A program made the translations under genes and the position numbers. A stretch of 64,000 bases of DNA from Ampullaceana balthica. Lineage: Eukaryota > Mollusca > Gastropoda > Lymnaeidae. The DNA lies in NCBI GenBank assembly GCA_944989445.1, contig CALYLW010000313.1:619064-683063 (forward strand), written 5' to 3'. How positions within the stretch are numbered: position 1 is the first letter of the stretch; each line of letters starts with the position of its first letter. A model generated the notes under the pieces. The model had not been told where the DNA came from and searched no databases. It saw only the letters and a program-made list of their open reading frames with translations. Of the stretch, positions 1-11,962 are shown one piece after another.

Positions 1-142
1 AGTAGAACTAATAATAAAAAAATATATTAATATAAAATAAATGAGGGTACGTTTGTAAAATATATTTTGCACCTTCTTGATCTTGGCCGTAAACTCAGGA
101 AATTAAAGTGAAATAAAAATCTTGACAAGAGTCTAGATCAGT

Positions 143-1754
143 GGCTCTCAAACGTTTTTGGCCTACCACCCACTTTCCAGTAAAAATATTACTCACCGCC
201 CCCCGAATTTTTTTTATATTATTCTAACACAGGGATATGCAAACTACGATCCGCGGGCCACATGCGGCCAGTCAGAGTATATTATGCGGTCCGTAGGCAT
301 GTACATGTGGCGATCTTGTGTCATGTTAATTTTATTTGCTTAGAATTTTTTATAAATTTTTGAAATTTTATTCCCAGCATTTGATTCGAATCTAGAGCTA
401 TATAATCGATTTTATGGCTTCAGAATCATTAGTCATTAATTGATAACACACCTGTTCGAAACTACATTTCAGCTCAACCGGAATTAGCTTTTGTTTACGA
501 TTTACATTTCGAACGGTTTTGAAAATGTGTGATTTAAAAGCAAATTTAAATAGACGTTGATTTAACAATGAGTGCTACCAAAGAAAGTAAGATTGAGGAC
601 GAATGTTTTGTTGTTGTTTTTTTTTAAAATTACGAATTAACTGTTAAATATTGCTTCACGGGCGTTGGGAGAAAAGCAGCCTGCGTGCTGTGCCGTGAGT
701 GTGTGAGCGTCTTTAAGGAGTACGACTTAAAAAGATACCACCAAACATAACATTTGTGTTTCGGGCACAATTTAACGAACCAAGGGAGAAAAAGGAAATG
801 CAAGAAGTTTGTTAATAATTTAAAGGAGCAGCAAAATGTTTTTCACCAAAAGTCTTAAATACAAGATGCTGCAACCGAAGCCAGTTTGGAGATATCTCAT
901 AAGATCGTAAAACGGAACAAACCTTTTTCTGACAGTGAATTTGTCAAGAAATGCTTGACATATGCAGCAAGCTTTATGTGTCCAGAACAGAAAACATAAT
1001 TTGACACCATTTCTTTGTCAAGGGAACTTTTAGTCAGAAGTTTTGAAAAAAGTAACAATTTGATGCACCAACTTCGAGATGCAAGCAAAGACTTTTTTTT
1101 TGGTACTATCGCATTGGATTAAAGTACCAATGTATAGGAACAGCACAATTGTTGGTATTTATACGGGGGAATACATCCTCGTTTCGAGCTTAACGAAGAA
1201 TTACTCTGTGTTGAGGCACTCAAAGACACAACTACAGGCCAGGATTTATTCAATACTGTAGAGAACTGTGTTAAAATAACTGGGTTGGTGTGGAACAAGA
1301 TGGCCAGTGTAATAACTGATGGAGCGCGAGCTTTAACTGGAAAAAGTAGTATGAACAATAAAATTAAAGAATATCAGCCTGACCACACACTCTTATCTCT
1401 CCACTGTGTCATCCATCGGGAAAGTATGTGTAAAATAGCACTGTTTGAAGATTTGAATATTATATTATCTACCACGGCAGTGTCCGCTGGCTGAGCCTGG
1501 GCAAGTTATTGTGGCGAGTATGAGATCTCAAGGAAGAAATAGTTATGTTGCTGGAGATGAAGGGGTTTTGTTTGTGATTTTGTTACTTCCAAGAATTCAT
1601 GTTTGCCATTAACATTATGGAAAAGTTGAATTAACTGAATGTCAAACTTCAGGGCAATGGCTTGTTTGCACATGAAATTTATGTGTATGTTAGTCATTTC
1701 AGACAAACTCTGCCCTGCTCTCCAAGCAAGCAGGTGAAAACAGGTTTTGCCATT
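143..1754 (+). mobile_element. Decayed hAT (Charlie/ZBED-type) DNA transposon with transposase pseudogene
   Basis: The left edge (from 143) reads CAGTGGCTCTCAAACGTTTT, the usual start of Charlie-type hAT elements. A non-coding stretch follows (225-300, rich in GGCCACATGCGGCC). From about 540 to 1750 the forward frames, with many stops and frameshifts, give the parts of a hAT transposase in order. These are a Cys-containing N-terminal finger remnant, the CPEQK segment near 980, an Ala-Leu-Asp strand near 1110, the VITDGARALTG motif (1310-1345) and the LHCVIHRES motif (1405-1435). Similar proteins are the ZBED and GTF2IRD2-related transposases. The reading frame is broken many times, so this is a fossil. 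The right end is lost at the MITE beginning at 1755. Confidence 0.8.
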
Positions 1755-4499
1755 GGGGCCGTCCATAAATGACGTCGCGCTCCTAGGGGGGGAGGGGGGT
1801 CACACTTTTGTGACGATGCGTGACGAGGGGGAGGGAGGGGGGTTGAACAAATGTGACGTCACATCAAAAGGGTAACTTGAAATAAAACTTCCACTGAAAT
1901 ATTTGGTGGCTTACAATTTATTTAATGACTTCTTTTTTTTAAAATCAGGGCTTCTCAATGTGCCGGTCGGTAGGCCATTAGACGCTGATTGGCGTAAGCT
2001 ATCAAGAGACGAAAATTAAATCTAATTATAATCCTTAAGTTTGAGAACTCACAAGATAACGTATGAAATTGTTACACTGTGTCGTTTGATGTTGACATCA
2101 AAGCATTTGTAATGTAACCGCAGCTCCGTCGGCGAACTTTTTTGCCCGTTACCCCGAAATATACAAAATGCTAATGGTGAGTTTTACAAGCATGATAAGT
2201 GTCTAAAAATGTTCTGAATAGGATTATGTGTAGATATTTTAAGTCAAAACGACACGGAATATCCTTTTTCTTTTAAAAAAATGAATCTATTTGACAAATT
2301 ATAAACGTTTTAAGTTTGATATAATTGTTCGGTTGGTTTTTGGTCAAACGCCCCTGGCCATTCTATATATAATGATAAATGAGCCCATTTAAAAGTTGTC
2401 AAGTATTCATTAACTTTATTTAACGCATCAAATTCTTGACATCGCAATGCGAGAGGAGCACAAAACAACTTTTCTTCTTAGCTCAGTTTTTAAGGCATTA
2501 AATTTTAAATATCACAGAAAGGATAATAATAATAATAATAATAATAATAATTGATAATTTATATAGCGCTGTATCCCAGTAAGGAACCGGGCTCACAGCG
2601 CTTTACATGGAGATCATAACATACATATAATAATTAAATAACCATTCATACCATAATAACAACATAAAGGACAGTACATTACACATAAGCTACGCTAATC
2701 ATTAAAAACAAATGTTGTTTCATTAATTTTGTAAATACATTTTGAAAAGATGCGTCTAAAGTGCAGTCTTGAAAGACTTGGTAGTTGGAATACTACGGAT
2801 GTGTAATGGTAGAGAATTCCATTGTTTGGCTGCACAAAAAGAGAATGACCTTTCGCCAAAAGTTTTAGTTCGTGTCTTAGGAACACAGAGAATACCAGTG
2901 TCTGCAGAAGAGCGTAGCTGACGACTGGGTGAGTAGACCGACAGAAGTTCAGTAAGATAGGAAGGAGATGAGTCAGAAAAGAAGTTGTGACAGAGAACAG
3001 CCAGTTTGTAATCAATTCGAGCTTGTATAGGTAGCCAATGAAGTGAGTAAAGTAGCGGGAGTAACATGGTCATGTTTTTTTTGCCTTAAGAACTAGTCTG
3101 GCAGCTGAATTTTGAACTTTCTGTAGTTTTTCAATGCATTGTTTTGGCGCACCTGACAGAAGAGAATTGCAATAATCAATGCGAGCTAGAACAAGAGCAC
3201 AGACTAGAGTTTTTGTTGCACTAACTGTTAAGTAATGACGGAATGAGCTGATCTGACGAATGGCGGTGTAGGCAGAGCGACAGATGTGATTGATGAAGTT
3301 GTTGGTAGACATGTTGTCAGAAATAATGTAGCCAAGATTCCTAGTCGATGTTTTGAACAGTATATCAGAACTAGCCACCTGAATAGAATTAGGAAGAGAC
3401 AAAGTACTGCGTGATTTATTGTTGCAAAATAGGAGTGCTTCTGTCTTATCGTCATTCAGCTTGAGCTTGCTGAAAGTCATCCAAGACTTTACCTCACCAA
3501 TGCACTCCTGCATCAATTGGACAGTGGAGTCAATATCAGAGGGATCAGTGTGAGTGTATAGCTGAGTATCATCTGCAAATGATTGGCTTTTAACTGAATG
3601 CTTTTCGAGCAGTAGAAGTAGTGGCCTTGTATACATTACGAAAAGAACCGGACCCAAAACGGAGCCTTGAGGCACACCATAAACCAAGTCAGCTCTGTGA
3701 GAGATACAGCCATTTACTGATACCACCTGTGATCTGTTAGATAAGTATGATTGAAACCAAGCCAGAACTGAGCCAGAAATCCCTTGATACAGTCAAGTCA
3801 TGTGGATTAAGATTATTGTCACTCGTGTCAATATAAATGAAAGTAGGGTGGATTTATGTGTCTTCGTATAGTACGTAGGTAACAAATCTACATAGTTGTC
3901 AAATTTTTAAAAAATGCATTTTCTGGAAGGAACCGGTTCAATAAATGGGCATATGTTCCAAGCGTTCACGTACACATGACGTATTTTAATATATCTAGTG
4001 GATTGTAGTGGATTTTATATGTCCCAAATGAGTCTGCATTAACCCCAAGAATTCCCTTTTGACCCCAGATGAGGTTATTTACCCCTGTTCGCGACCTCTT
4101 TCTTAAGGGATGCCCGTCAGTCAATTGAGGGTATTTTTAAAAAATACATTTTAAAAATATTATTTTTAAATATTTTTTTCTAAACAAAGACGTTAACCGT
4201 GATGATTAATAGTCAATGTTTAATTTGTATGCATTAAAATAAAATATAATCTAAGGATGTTAACACAGTTAAATAATAAATACTTAAATGACAATAAACG
4301 TGATTTGAAACATACTTATTTTCAAATAGAAAATAAAGTTGGTTTTTTTGTTTTGTGGGGGGGGGGTTTGGGGGGGGGTGTCAAAGATTTGTGACGTATT
4401 TTTAGAGGGGGGGGGTCTAAGTTTTTGTGACGACGCGTGACGAGGGGGAGGGGGTAAAAAATCGGCAAAAATCGCGTGACGTCATTTATGGACGGCCCC
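1755..4499. mobile_element. CRE-type palindromic MITE split by a LINE insertion
   Basis: The left end reads GGGGCCGTCCATAAATGACG and the right end is its inverted copy, ending TTTATGGACGGCCCC. Next to both ends lie G-rich tracts and GTGACGACGCGTGACGAG-like blocks, as in the copies at 19776-20366 and 41548-41945. The internal blocks at 1875-1935 and 4255-4340 match the internal part of those roughly 600-bp copies. The extra roughly 2 kb between them includes the LINE at 2521-3790. No coding capacity of its own is visible. The superfamily is uncertain. Confidence 0.7.
2521..3790 (-). pseudogene. 5'-truncated CR1/L2-like LINE, reverse transcriptase remnant
   Basis: The minus strand encodes reverse-transcriptase palm motifs, GVPQGSVLGPVLF and FADDTQLY, at 3540-3680. 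The thumb and C-terminal parts follow, with LGYIISDN (3310-3345), ARIDYCNSLL (3155-3190), LHWLPI (3025-3045) and an AKQWNSLPLHIR segment (2800-2835). The frame shifts near 3070, so it is dead. The 3' end is a short tail with inverted GCGCTTTACAT and TATATAGCGCTG blocks, followed by a (TTA)n tail at 2521-2550. The endonuclease and most of ORF2 are missing, the usual 5' truncation of LINEs. Other fragments of the family lie at 46440-47225 and 62920-62998. Confidence 0.9.
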
Positions 4500-4559
4500 T
4501 AAATAGTATGAAATACTTGATATGAAGGACTCAAGTACACCCTATTAGCTCTTACACTT

Positions 4560-4735
4560 AAATGTGGAGATATCCGGAATCCTACAAATATTAGGGCCAA
4601 ACTATCCGGATTCAGCAAATAGTAAAAAACCATATCCGGCTGATCCCTAGTAGAAATGCTAATTTTCAGGGGCCCCGCTCATCGTTTTGTGCTTTGGGCC
4701 CCGCACACTCTAAGGCCGGCCCTGCCCATCCATTA
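4560..4735. repeat. ATATCCGG repeat and GGGGCCCC repeat fragments
   Basis: Blocks containing ATATCCGG at 4565-4655 resemble the copy at 28230-28345. They are followed by a fragment (4670-4730) with GGGGCCCCGC and AGGCCGGCCCTG, typical edges of a hAT-like non-autonomous element. No coding potential is visible. Confidence 0.45.
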
Positions 4736-4839
4736 TCTAGAACGTCTGACATGAAATAAGGATTTACCTAATAAATTAAAATATAGATTTTAGATAGGAG
4801 GAAAAAAATGTATGGCCGCCATTTGGAAAACTGGAACAT

Positions 4840-5095
4840 TTAAAAACTATTTATTCGTGCTTCTTTTTGACTGGCAATGAAGCTGACATGACTGATGATG
4901 GTGGCTGTTGAATCTTCATCAAACCATAATTGTGGGGGCAGTTTAAAACTGTGATGAACATGTATCACACATGATGGGCATTCAATAAATGGGATGAACG
5001 TGTATTTTTGTGGAATAACCAGGTGACAGTTGTGGATGTCTTGCTCCAAGAAGTAACATTCGTGACAGTTGTTTAGTGAGAATTTAACATGTTTA
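4840..5095 (-). CDS. Possible terminal exon of an unrecognised gene
   Basis: The minus strand is open from an acceptor-like CATAACAG (5099-5096) to a TAA at about 4840, giving roughly 84 codons. The peptide looks protein-like, with paired Cys/His residues: a CHEC near its start, a CPSC in the middle, and HVHH. It ends in a short polar tail. I do not recognise the family and found no partner exons upstream. The 38-bp tandem array at 5087-5350 begins exactly at the proposed acceptor, which weakens the case. It could be a fossil exon or a chance open frame. Confidence 0.25.
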
Positions 5096-5350
5096 TACTG
5101 TTATGTGACTAGCACAATTATTTAACATGTTTATACTGTTATGTGACTAGCACAATTATTTAACATGTTTATACTGTTATGTGACTAGCACAATTATTTA
5201 ACATGTTTATACTGTTATGTGACTAGCACAATTATTTAACATGTTTATACTGTTATGTGACTAGCACAATTATTTAACATGTTTATACTGTTATGTGACT
5301 AGCACAATTATTTAACATGTTTATACTGTTATGTGACTAGCACAATTATT
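5087..5350. repeat. 38-bp minisatellite
   Basis: About seven near-perfect head-to-tail copies of a 38-bp unit that begins AACATGTTTATACTGTTATG and ends ACAATTATTT. The near-identity between copies suggests recent expansion. Confidence 0.95.
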
Positions 5351-5739
5351 TATTTCATACAGTTTTTTTAATAACATAAGTAAAAACAAAAACACAATAT
5401 TTATTTTGACAATTTTTATAGAAAACAATATCAAAAGATTAACAATTTTATTACAATAATTCATTATTCACCAGGACTTCATCTTAGTACCAAAGAAAAG
5501 TTTGGAGATCATTGACAGTGTGCTAGAGATTACACAGAGCTGTAATGAGCTGACATAAAGGTATACACGACATACAATATACATTGCTTGAGGAAGATTA
5601 ATTATCAAATGGATTAAAAGACTTGAGATAAATCCTAATTGCATATAACGGAATGTCTAATTAACAAAAAGGTCAACATCAAAATTACATTCAACAACAT
5701 TCTATAGAAAAATATAAAATTTGTAAGTCATGCATAATT

Positions 5740-6105
5740 TAACATAAATAATTTTAAGTCATGCACATATCAATAGTGACTTTTGACTTAATTAGTTGTA
5801 AGTCATGCACATATCAATAGTGACTTTTGACTTAATTAGTTGTAAGTCATGCACATATCAATAGTGACTTTTGACTTAATTAGTTGTAAGTCATGCTCAT
5901 ATCAATAGTGACTTTTGACTTAATTAGTTGTAAGTCATGCACATATCAATAGTGACTTTTGACTTAATTAGTTGTAAGTCATGCACATACAATAGTGACT
6001 TTTGACTTATAGTTGTAGTCATGCAATAGTGACTTTTGACTTAATTAGTTGTAAGTTATGCACATATCAATAGTGACTTTTGACTTAATTAGTTGTAAAT
6101 CATGC
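5740..6105. repeat. 44-bp minisatellite
   Basis: About eight copies of a 44-bp unit containing AAGTCATGCACATATCAATA and TGACTTTTGACTTAATTAG. Two copies near 5975-6040 carry small deletions; the others are nearly identical. Confidence 0.95.
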
Positions 6106-8934
6106 ACCAGGGACTTTTAAAGGATGAAATCATTTTCTGTTGTTTTGTCGAATATTTTTTCAAACAGGAACACCAAGGATAAGGCCAAGGTTTAGGGATA
6201 GGGTTGGGGATAGGGTTAGGTTTTCGGGATTTTAACTGCATGGCTTAAGTTTGTTTATTCTTGTAATCAAGATTTATGTTTAATTGTATAAATTAGGGTA
6301 TTCTTTTGACATAATAAACTGAGATGGTAATAAAATTAAAACACTCCAAAATATTAGCATGGTATTATATCAAATCATGCATGCATAGATTACGTTGAAA
6401 AAATTACTCTGACTTAATTACCATGTTGTTTCTCTTGTCAGCAGTCTTATTTTTATGTTTTTTTTAAATAATTTTTCCCACCATACACCATTAACATTTT
6501 TATACGTATTATTTTCCCTCGTGTGTTTTGCTATAATTTTCATGGTACATGTACTTGTAGTTAAATATACTCTAACAAACACTAACTACAAAATTACAGA
6601 TATGTTGGGTTTAATAAGCAATTGACTTATTGCCTAACACCAGTATTACACACTAGCAAAATTTTTATGACAAAGTTTAACACAGAAATTATAGTGCTGC
6701 AGGCAGTGGTGTGATCAAAGAGCATTGTTATTCAGGAATATTAATTCTACTCAGTATTGAAAGGCATTCACCGGTGTAAATAAAAACAATATGAACATAC
6801 AAATGTTACATTTCAAGCTGAGAGTCATTTGTGACTAATGTCTTGTGTTACTTAATGGACAGTCACTTCTGTATGCAGGGTTACTGCCCAAAGGTACACG
6901 AACAAAGCTAAACAATAAAACAGTTGTCATGGCAACCATAGAATGCAAAATAATTTGGTCAAATAATTTCATCTTTGGATTACCTGGTGGTGAACTTGGT
7001 CATTTTCTAAAACTATGATTTCTATAACATTCATAAAGACACCTGTACAGTTGTCTAGTATCGCATCTATGAATGTTATAGTAGAACCTGTACTAGAAAT
7101 AACTCGCCATATCTAGTTTAACATTCCAATTTTCTGCCCTAATTACACCTACATTAACTAAATCTTATTCCTCCCATTAATCAAACAAGAGAAAATATTT
7201 GAGAGCATCCAGGTAGAAATTGTTGCCTTGGTGGCTGGAATCAATAATTAATTTTCCTTCCTGTTTTTTTTTAAATTTTATTGTTGTCAGGAAAACGATT
7301 TTGAGTTTACATAATACCAGAAGGATTATGTTTGCCAGGTGTTGCAATGCATAAAACAATTATCAATTATATTTTTTATTGATCGATATGAATATGAGAT
7401 ATAAAGTTTTATGTACATAAAAAATAATAATCTTAACAATTTCAAAAACAGATTTGTAATTATATAATTATACTATATATATACTAGCTGTCTTACAATT
7501 AGTCAATAAACATAACAGCTTTATTTCATACTAGTCCCAAACTTGGTTATTTTGAACAGACTAAAATGACTTAAGCCTCTTGTTGTGCAGCATCAAATTA
7601 ATTACAACAAACATGCGTTTTGTATACGCACACAAGGTGTTTTTTTTAAATCCTGTGAAAAATGACACAAAAGCCTTTAATATTGGCAGCTGTGTTAAAA
7701 ACTGAATTAAATACACTGCCAGTGGGAGTATTTGTTCTTAGTTTATAGGAAATTTAATTTTAACTCTGTTTAGTTACAAATAAATTATATCACACTTTTT
7801 TATTATGCAGATTTTTTTACATGTTTGTCATTGTGAAAAATGTATACATATTACATACATTTAAAAAAAAGCATTTATCATTATTATTTGTCAGTAAAAG
7901 AAATATATATACATGTATATACATATGTCCAAAAGTCATTAATATTGTCATTTTAAGGTCCAAAATGTCATTTTTATATTTACATTGAGCTAAACTGAAA
8001 AAGTAATTCATATTGTCATGTTGAGAAAAAAGTATGATTTCAAAAGTTTTTGCTGTTGTCCTTTTTGATGCCAACAGTAAAAATTAAAGGTAACTGTCAA
8101 CATGGGATAACAGCAACCACAAAAAGGATGATGTATGAGGTAGCAAATTCTGTAACATTGATTTTGAAAGTTATATATCATATAGAATAGGACTGCCATA
8201 TACTTCCTTCCTTTTCTTAGATCCTGTGTCATTGTTTGTTTTGGGTTTTTTTCCCTTTTTTTTATCTTTAGGTAACGATTTTCGTTGATATGATATGTCT
8301 TAATAATCTAAATATAATTTTAATACTTGTGTAAGTACCGAATGTTATTTTTACTGATGAAAGCATTAGCCAAAAACATTAAATTTATTGTTTTGATTAC
8401 ACAATTTGTTTGTGTATTTTGTAAGTTGCTCTGTGTGTATATGATTTATTAAGATTAAAAAATATATAAAAAATTAAAATTAAACAAAAGAAGAAAGAAA
8501 GAAGCTGTATTCTAAGAAAGGAAGCAAAATGAAAAATTACCATTTAGCTGAATTTCTTAGAATTCAGCTTATTTAATTTCTTGTAACAAAGAAAGATCTA
8601 CCATCATAATAGAGAGCCCTTGTACATGTGTTTCATAAAATTCCATGATAAACCTGCTTTATAACATCATGATAAATTCGTTCTATAACTTCATGGTAAA
8701 CCTGTTCTTCAGAAAAGCCTGACATTTCTATGCAAACATAAATACTTTCATCACAGAGCTGTTGAAAGATTGTTCATTGTTCTTGGCAGGACTCTTGATT
8801 TTCGGTTCGCCTTTTATCACAAGCTCTGTTTATCATCTTTCATCATAAAGAAGATGTAGAGTATACTCCTTGATGTAAAACAGCTGAATGAAAAAACAAA
8901 ACCAAAAATACTTCAACCTTTTATTAATTTTTTT
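6106..8934. other. AT-rich stretch with no supported gene
   Basis: I see no convincing exon here. It contains a degenerate telomere-like run at about 6190-6225 (variants of AGGGTTAGG) and a decayed copy of the hammerhead-bearing repeat at about 8320-8430 (compare 39580-39723). The rest is unique-looking AT-rich DNA. Confidence 0.5.
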
Positions 8935-9729
8935 TAGGGCTGCAGTTTTAACTATTAATTTCTCGATTAATCGTTAAAAAATTTTTAACGATTTAAATTA
9001 TTTTTTAACAATTAATCAACCCATCACTTACAAATTATTAGAAGCAAAAAAAAATAATAAAAAAATAGCAGCCGATAAATAATAAAAAATTTCCCGACGA
9101 TTACACAAACATTTTGGTTTTCAACTATTGACTGACGGGAATGTTCAAAATGTTGATAAAGTTTATTGTGTCCATTGTGAGAAATCGTTTGCTTACCATG
9201 GTTCTAACACTTTTCCCTACTTATCAAACCAAATGAAAAGTGTATGAAGCTAATGGCAGTAATGGAGTCTGACTCAGAAACAGAAAATGACGACAGCTTT
9301 TCTGATGAATTACGGTGTTACAAAATAGAGATGAAAGTTCCTGAATCCATTAACTCTCTCACATGGTGGAAACTTAATGAATACCGATATCTGATAATGT
9401 AATTCCTTGCCAAGACCGTTTTGTGCATACCAGTTACCTGAGTTCCAAGTAAATGATTGTTCAGCTCGGCTGTTGTTATATTGTCAATTAGACCCGCTCA
9501 TCACTTGAACCAAATAATGTCAACACATTTGTCTTTTTGTGTAGTTGGTTAATTGATGACATATAAAGGAGACATTCCAGTGTTATTTAGATTTTCAACA
9601 GAAAGTTTAATAAGTGTTACTTATGACATCATAAATTTTAACTTTTGGCTTTAAACAAAATAAACAATTAATTAATCGTCAATTTTCAAAAGTTAACGAT
9701 TAAATTTAAATTAATCTTTAACAGCCCTA
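8935..9729 (+). mobile_element. hAT element with zf-BED and dimerisation-domain relics
   Basis: The ends are TAGGGCTG and CAGCCCTA, flanked by an 8-bp duplication ATTTTTTT (8927-8934 and 9730-9737), which is the hAT signature. Inside, the forward frames show relics of a BED-type zinc finger (about 9160-9260) and of the hAT C-terminal dimerisation region (about 9360-9540, with WWKLNEYR and RSSLEPNNVN). The middle of the transposase is gone. Short relatives with the same ends lie at 25558-25620 and 42656-43086. Confidence 0.85.
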
Positions 9730-10410
9730 ATTTTTTTAAATTATGTTTCAGAAGAGTTTCTTACAAAACAGAGGTTAACTACACAATCTTTGCATTCAGC
9801 CCATTGATTCTATCTCTCAGATGAATTTAAATATAATAAAATTGTAGCCTTTTATTCGAGTTGAATTACCAGGAGGGGGAAAGGTTAAAATGTGGTTTTA
9901 AAAAATGTATTCTTTTGTTACTGGACGACCTTCACAGCAAATATAATTTAATTACAATTGGGTAATGTTCACATATGCTGGTATTCACAAATATTCACTC
10001 GTTCAACGTCATCTTGCAAAAGAGGATATGAAAATATGCAGTCTCACCCCCATTTTGAAAAAAGATGACAGGAAAACGTATGAAAGGAAAACAAAGGATG
10101 CATCACATAAAGTACTTATCTAACACTAATGATATTATCATTACTGAATGTACCAGTAATAATATTCAGTGTAATGTTCAATCTGTTATTTTTTTAAAGA
10201 GTCAACGTAGCTTCAATATGTTGGTATGTGTTGTATTCTTTCAAAAATCACTCATTTTAAACATTTTCATAGCAATTAAAATTCGGTATATTTTTAATCA
10301 GATTTTCACAACAAAAAAAAGAAGTATCTTTGTATAGATTTCTGATGTCATTAAGTTTTTTTTTAAATAGAAATTTCTGTCTTTAGGGCCATCCAAGCAG
10401 ATTGTAATTA
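9730..10410. other. No gene seen
   Basis: AT-rich DNA between two transposons. The 90-codon open frame at 10065-10337 has no recognisable domain and no splice context. Confidence 0.5.
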
Positions 10411-11669
10411 CAGTAGAACCCCGTTATGCTGACAGCCTAGGGGTTTGCCAAAAAACGTCGAGATAACCGATGCTCGAGATAAACAAAAACCAATACAGCG
10501 GCAAATTATTAACATGTGCTTGAAATTTCTTTGTGTACATGATGTGCGTTAATAAATGATAAGGGTCTACCGTATGCATTTTTGCCGATATTGCCGGTTG
10601 TTTGTTTTTTTGTCGATATGAGTGCCGATACCGATATTACCATTTTTTTCCTGCCGATATGAGTATTTGTTAATACAAAAACCAGTCCTCATATTTGATG
10701 ACGTCATTCTTAAATTTATGACTAGTAATTATTTATATTTTATATGTTAGGCTACTGGTTTAATTAAGACAAACATAAATTAAGAAACAAATCGTACAAC
10801 TACATTTGAATTATAAATGTGTGTTGATTACACAGGACAGACTAACTGTAACTTTAAATAGTCGGAATTAGCTTATTAGCTTAATTTTTTTTTCAGAATA
10901 CCAGAGCAGATACGCGAGCGACTGTGACATCACAGCGTTTTCTTGATGTCGTCATGAGACGGCGCGAGGCAAAAATTCGAAATATCCTCTTGTTGGTTCT
11001 CCAAAATTTAGGAAAAATACGGACCAGCTTTTTAACAGTCTTTTTTTAACAGTTAACTAGTCCTCCAAAACAAACGTACATGACTACATTTGAGAATATG
11101 CCGTTTTAATACTTTTAATACATAAAAATAAAAATTGATTATTAATCGTTACGGTTTCCTGCTTTGTTCTAACAATTTTTTTTAAAATATTTTTTTTTAA
11201 TCGCTGTTTTGACGGAATCGAGGCAGACAGCTTAACACTAACTAGCATCTGTGCATCAAAGGCTCTTTGATGTCCATCGGACAACGTGCGGCGATAATTT
11301 GATCCATTCTCTTGATGGCAATACTTGACGGACAACCGGAAGTAACAGAGCGCTGAGAGCTGAACGCAAGCGGGCTGTGACGTCACCAGCAGACCTCGCG
11401 AGGCGGAAATTTGATGTGTTACGGCACATGTGTTGGTTATAAAAAATTGATAAATAACATTTTCAAAAGCTGGCGATTGGTTATGGGGATCGAGATAACC
11501 AAGGTTAGGTAGCAAATTTGGCCCACTTTTTGTGCTCGAGATATTAGGGTTCGGCGACATAAAAGAATCAACATAACCGATGAGAAAATGCTAAGACAAA
11601 GAGAGAATTTAGCTGTTCCAATAAAAAACGTCGACTTAATAGGGTTGGCGAGATAAGTGGGTTCTACTG
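10411..11669. mobile_element. pogo/Tigger-like non-autonomous element, copy 1
   Basis: The ends are CAGTAGAACCCCGTTATGC and the inverted GTGGGTTCTACTG, flanked by TA (10409-10410 and 11670-11671), as expected for the Tc1/mariner-pogo superfamily. The subterminal blocks (CGTCGAGATAACCGATG and its inverted partner near 11560) repeat the theme. No intact transposase is present. An internal part (10565-10700) resembles the hAT-like element at 54051-55284, suggesting nesting. The element is related to the copy at 12405-13860, in the opposite orientation. Confidence 0.85.
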
Positions 11670-11758
11670 TATTGAAAAACTTTAACTACACAGATACATA
11701 TTCTTAAACTGAAACAAAATCTTTGAACCAAATATCTTAGAAGTTAAGATTTGGAATA

Positions 11759-11822
11759 CAATGAAGTTGGAAAGGGAAAAATAGTGGATATCTTTTTATT
11801 TTTTCCCTTTCCAACTTCATTG
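11759..11822. other. Perfect 23-bp hairpin in the probable 3' UTR of the CDIPT-like gene
   Basis: Arms 11759-11781 and 11800-11822 are perfect inverted copies (CAATGAAGTTGGAAAGGG plus an A tract) separated by an 18-nt loop. On the minus strand it starts 141 nt after the stop codon of the CDIPT-like gene, close to AATAAA-like signals at 11828-11823 and 11799-11794. It could be a short palindromic MITE, a 3'-UTR structure or a microRNA-like hairpin. Confidence 0.7.
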
Positions 11823-11962
11823 TTTATTTAGGATTACGAATATTTGTATAAATGTATAATCAAATAAAATAGTAACATCAACATAAAATCCTGTTTATTT
11901 TTAAAAATATTATTCTTGACCCTACTTAACAGAACATTTCTCAAAGACATCGGCTTCAATCT

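Noticed and set aside
10065..10337. 90-codon forward open frame
   Set aside because: Low-complexity AT-rich peptide, no domain and no splice context.
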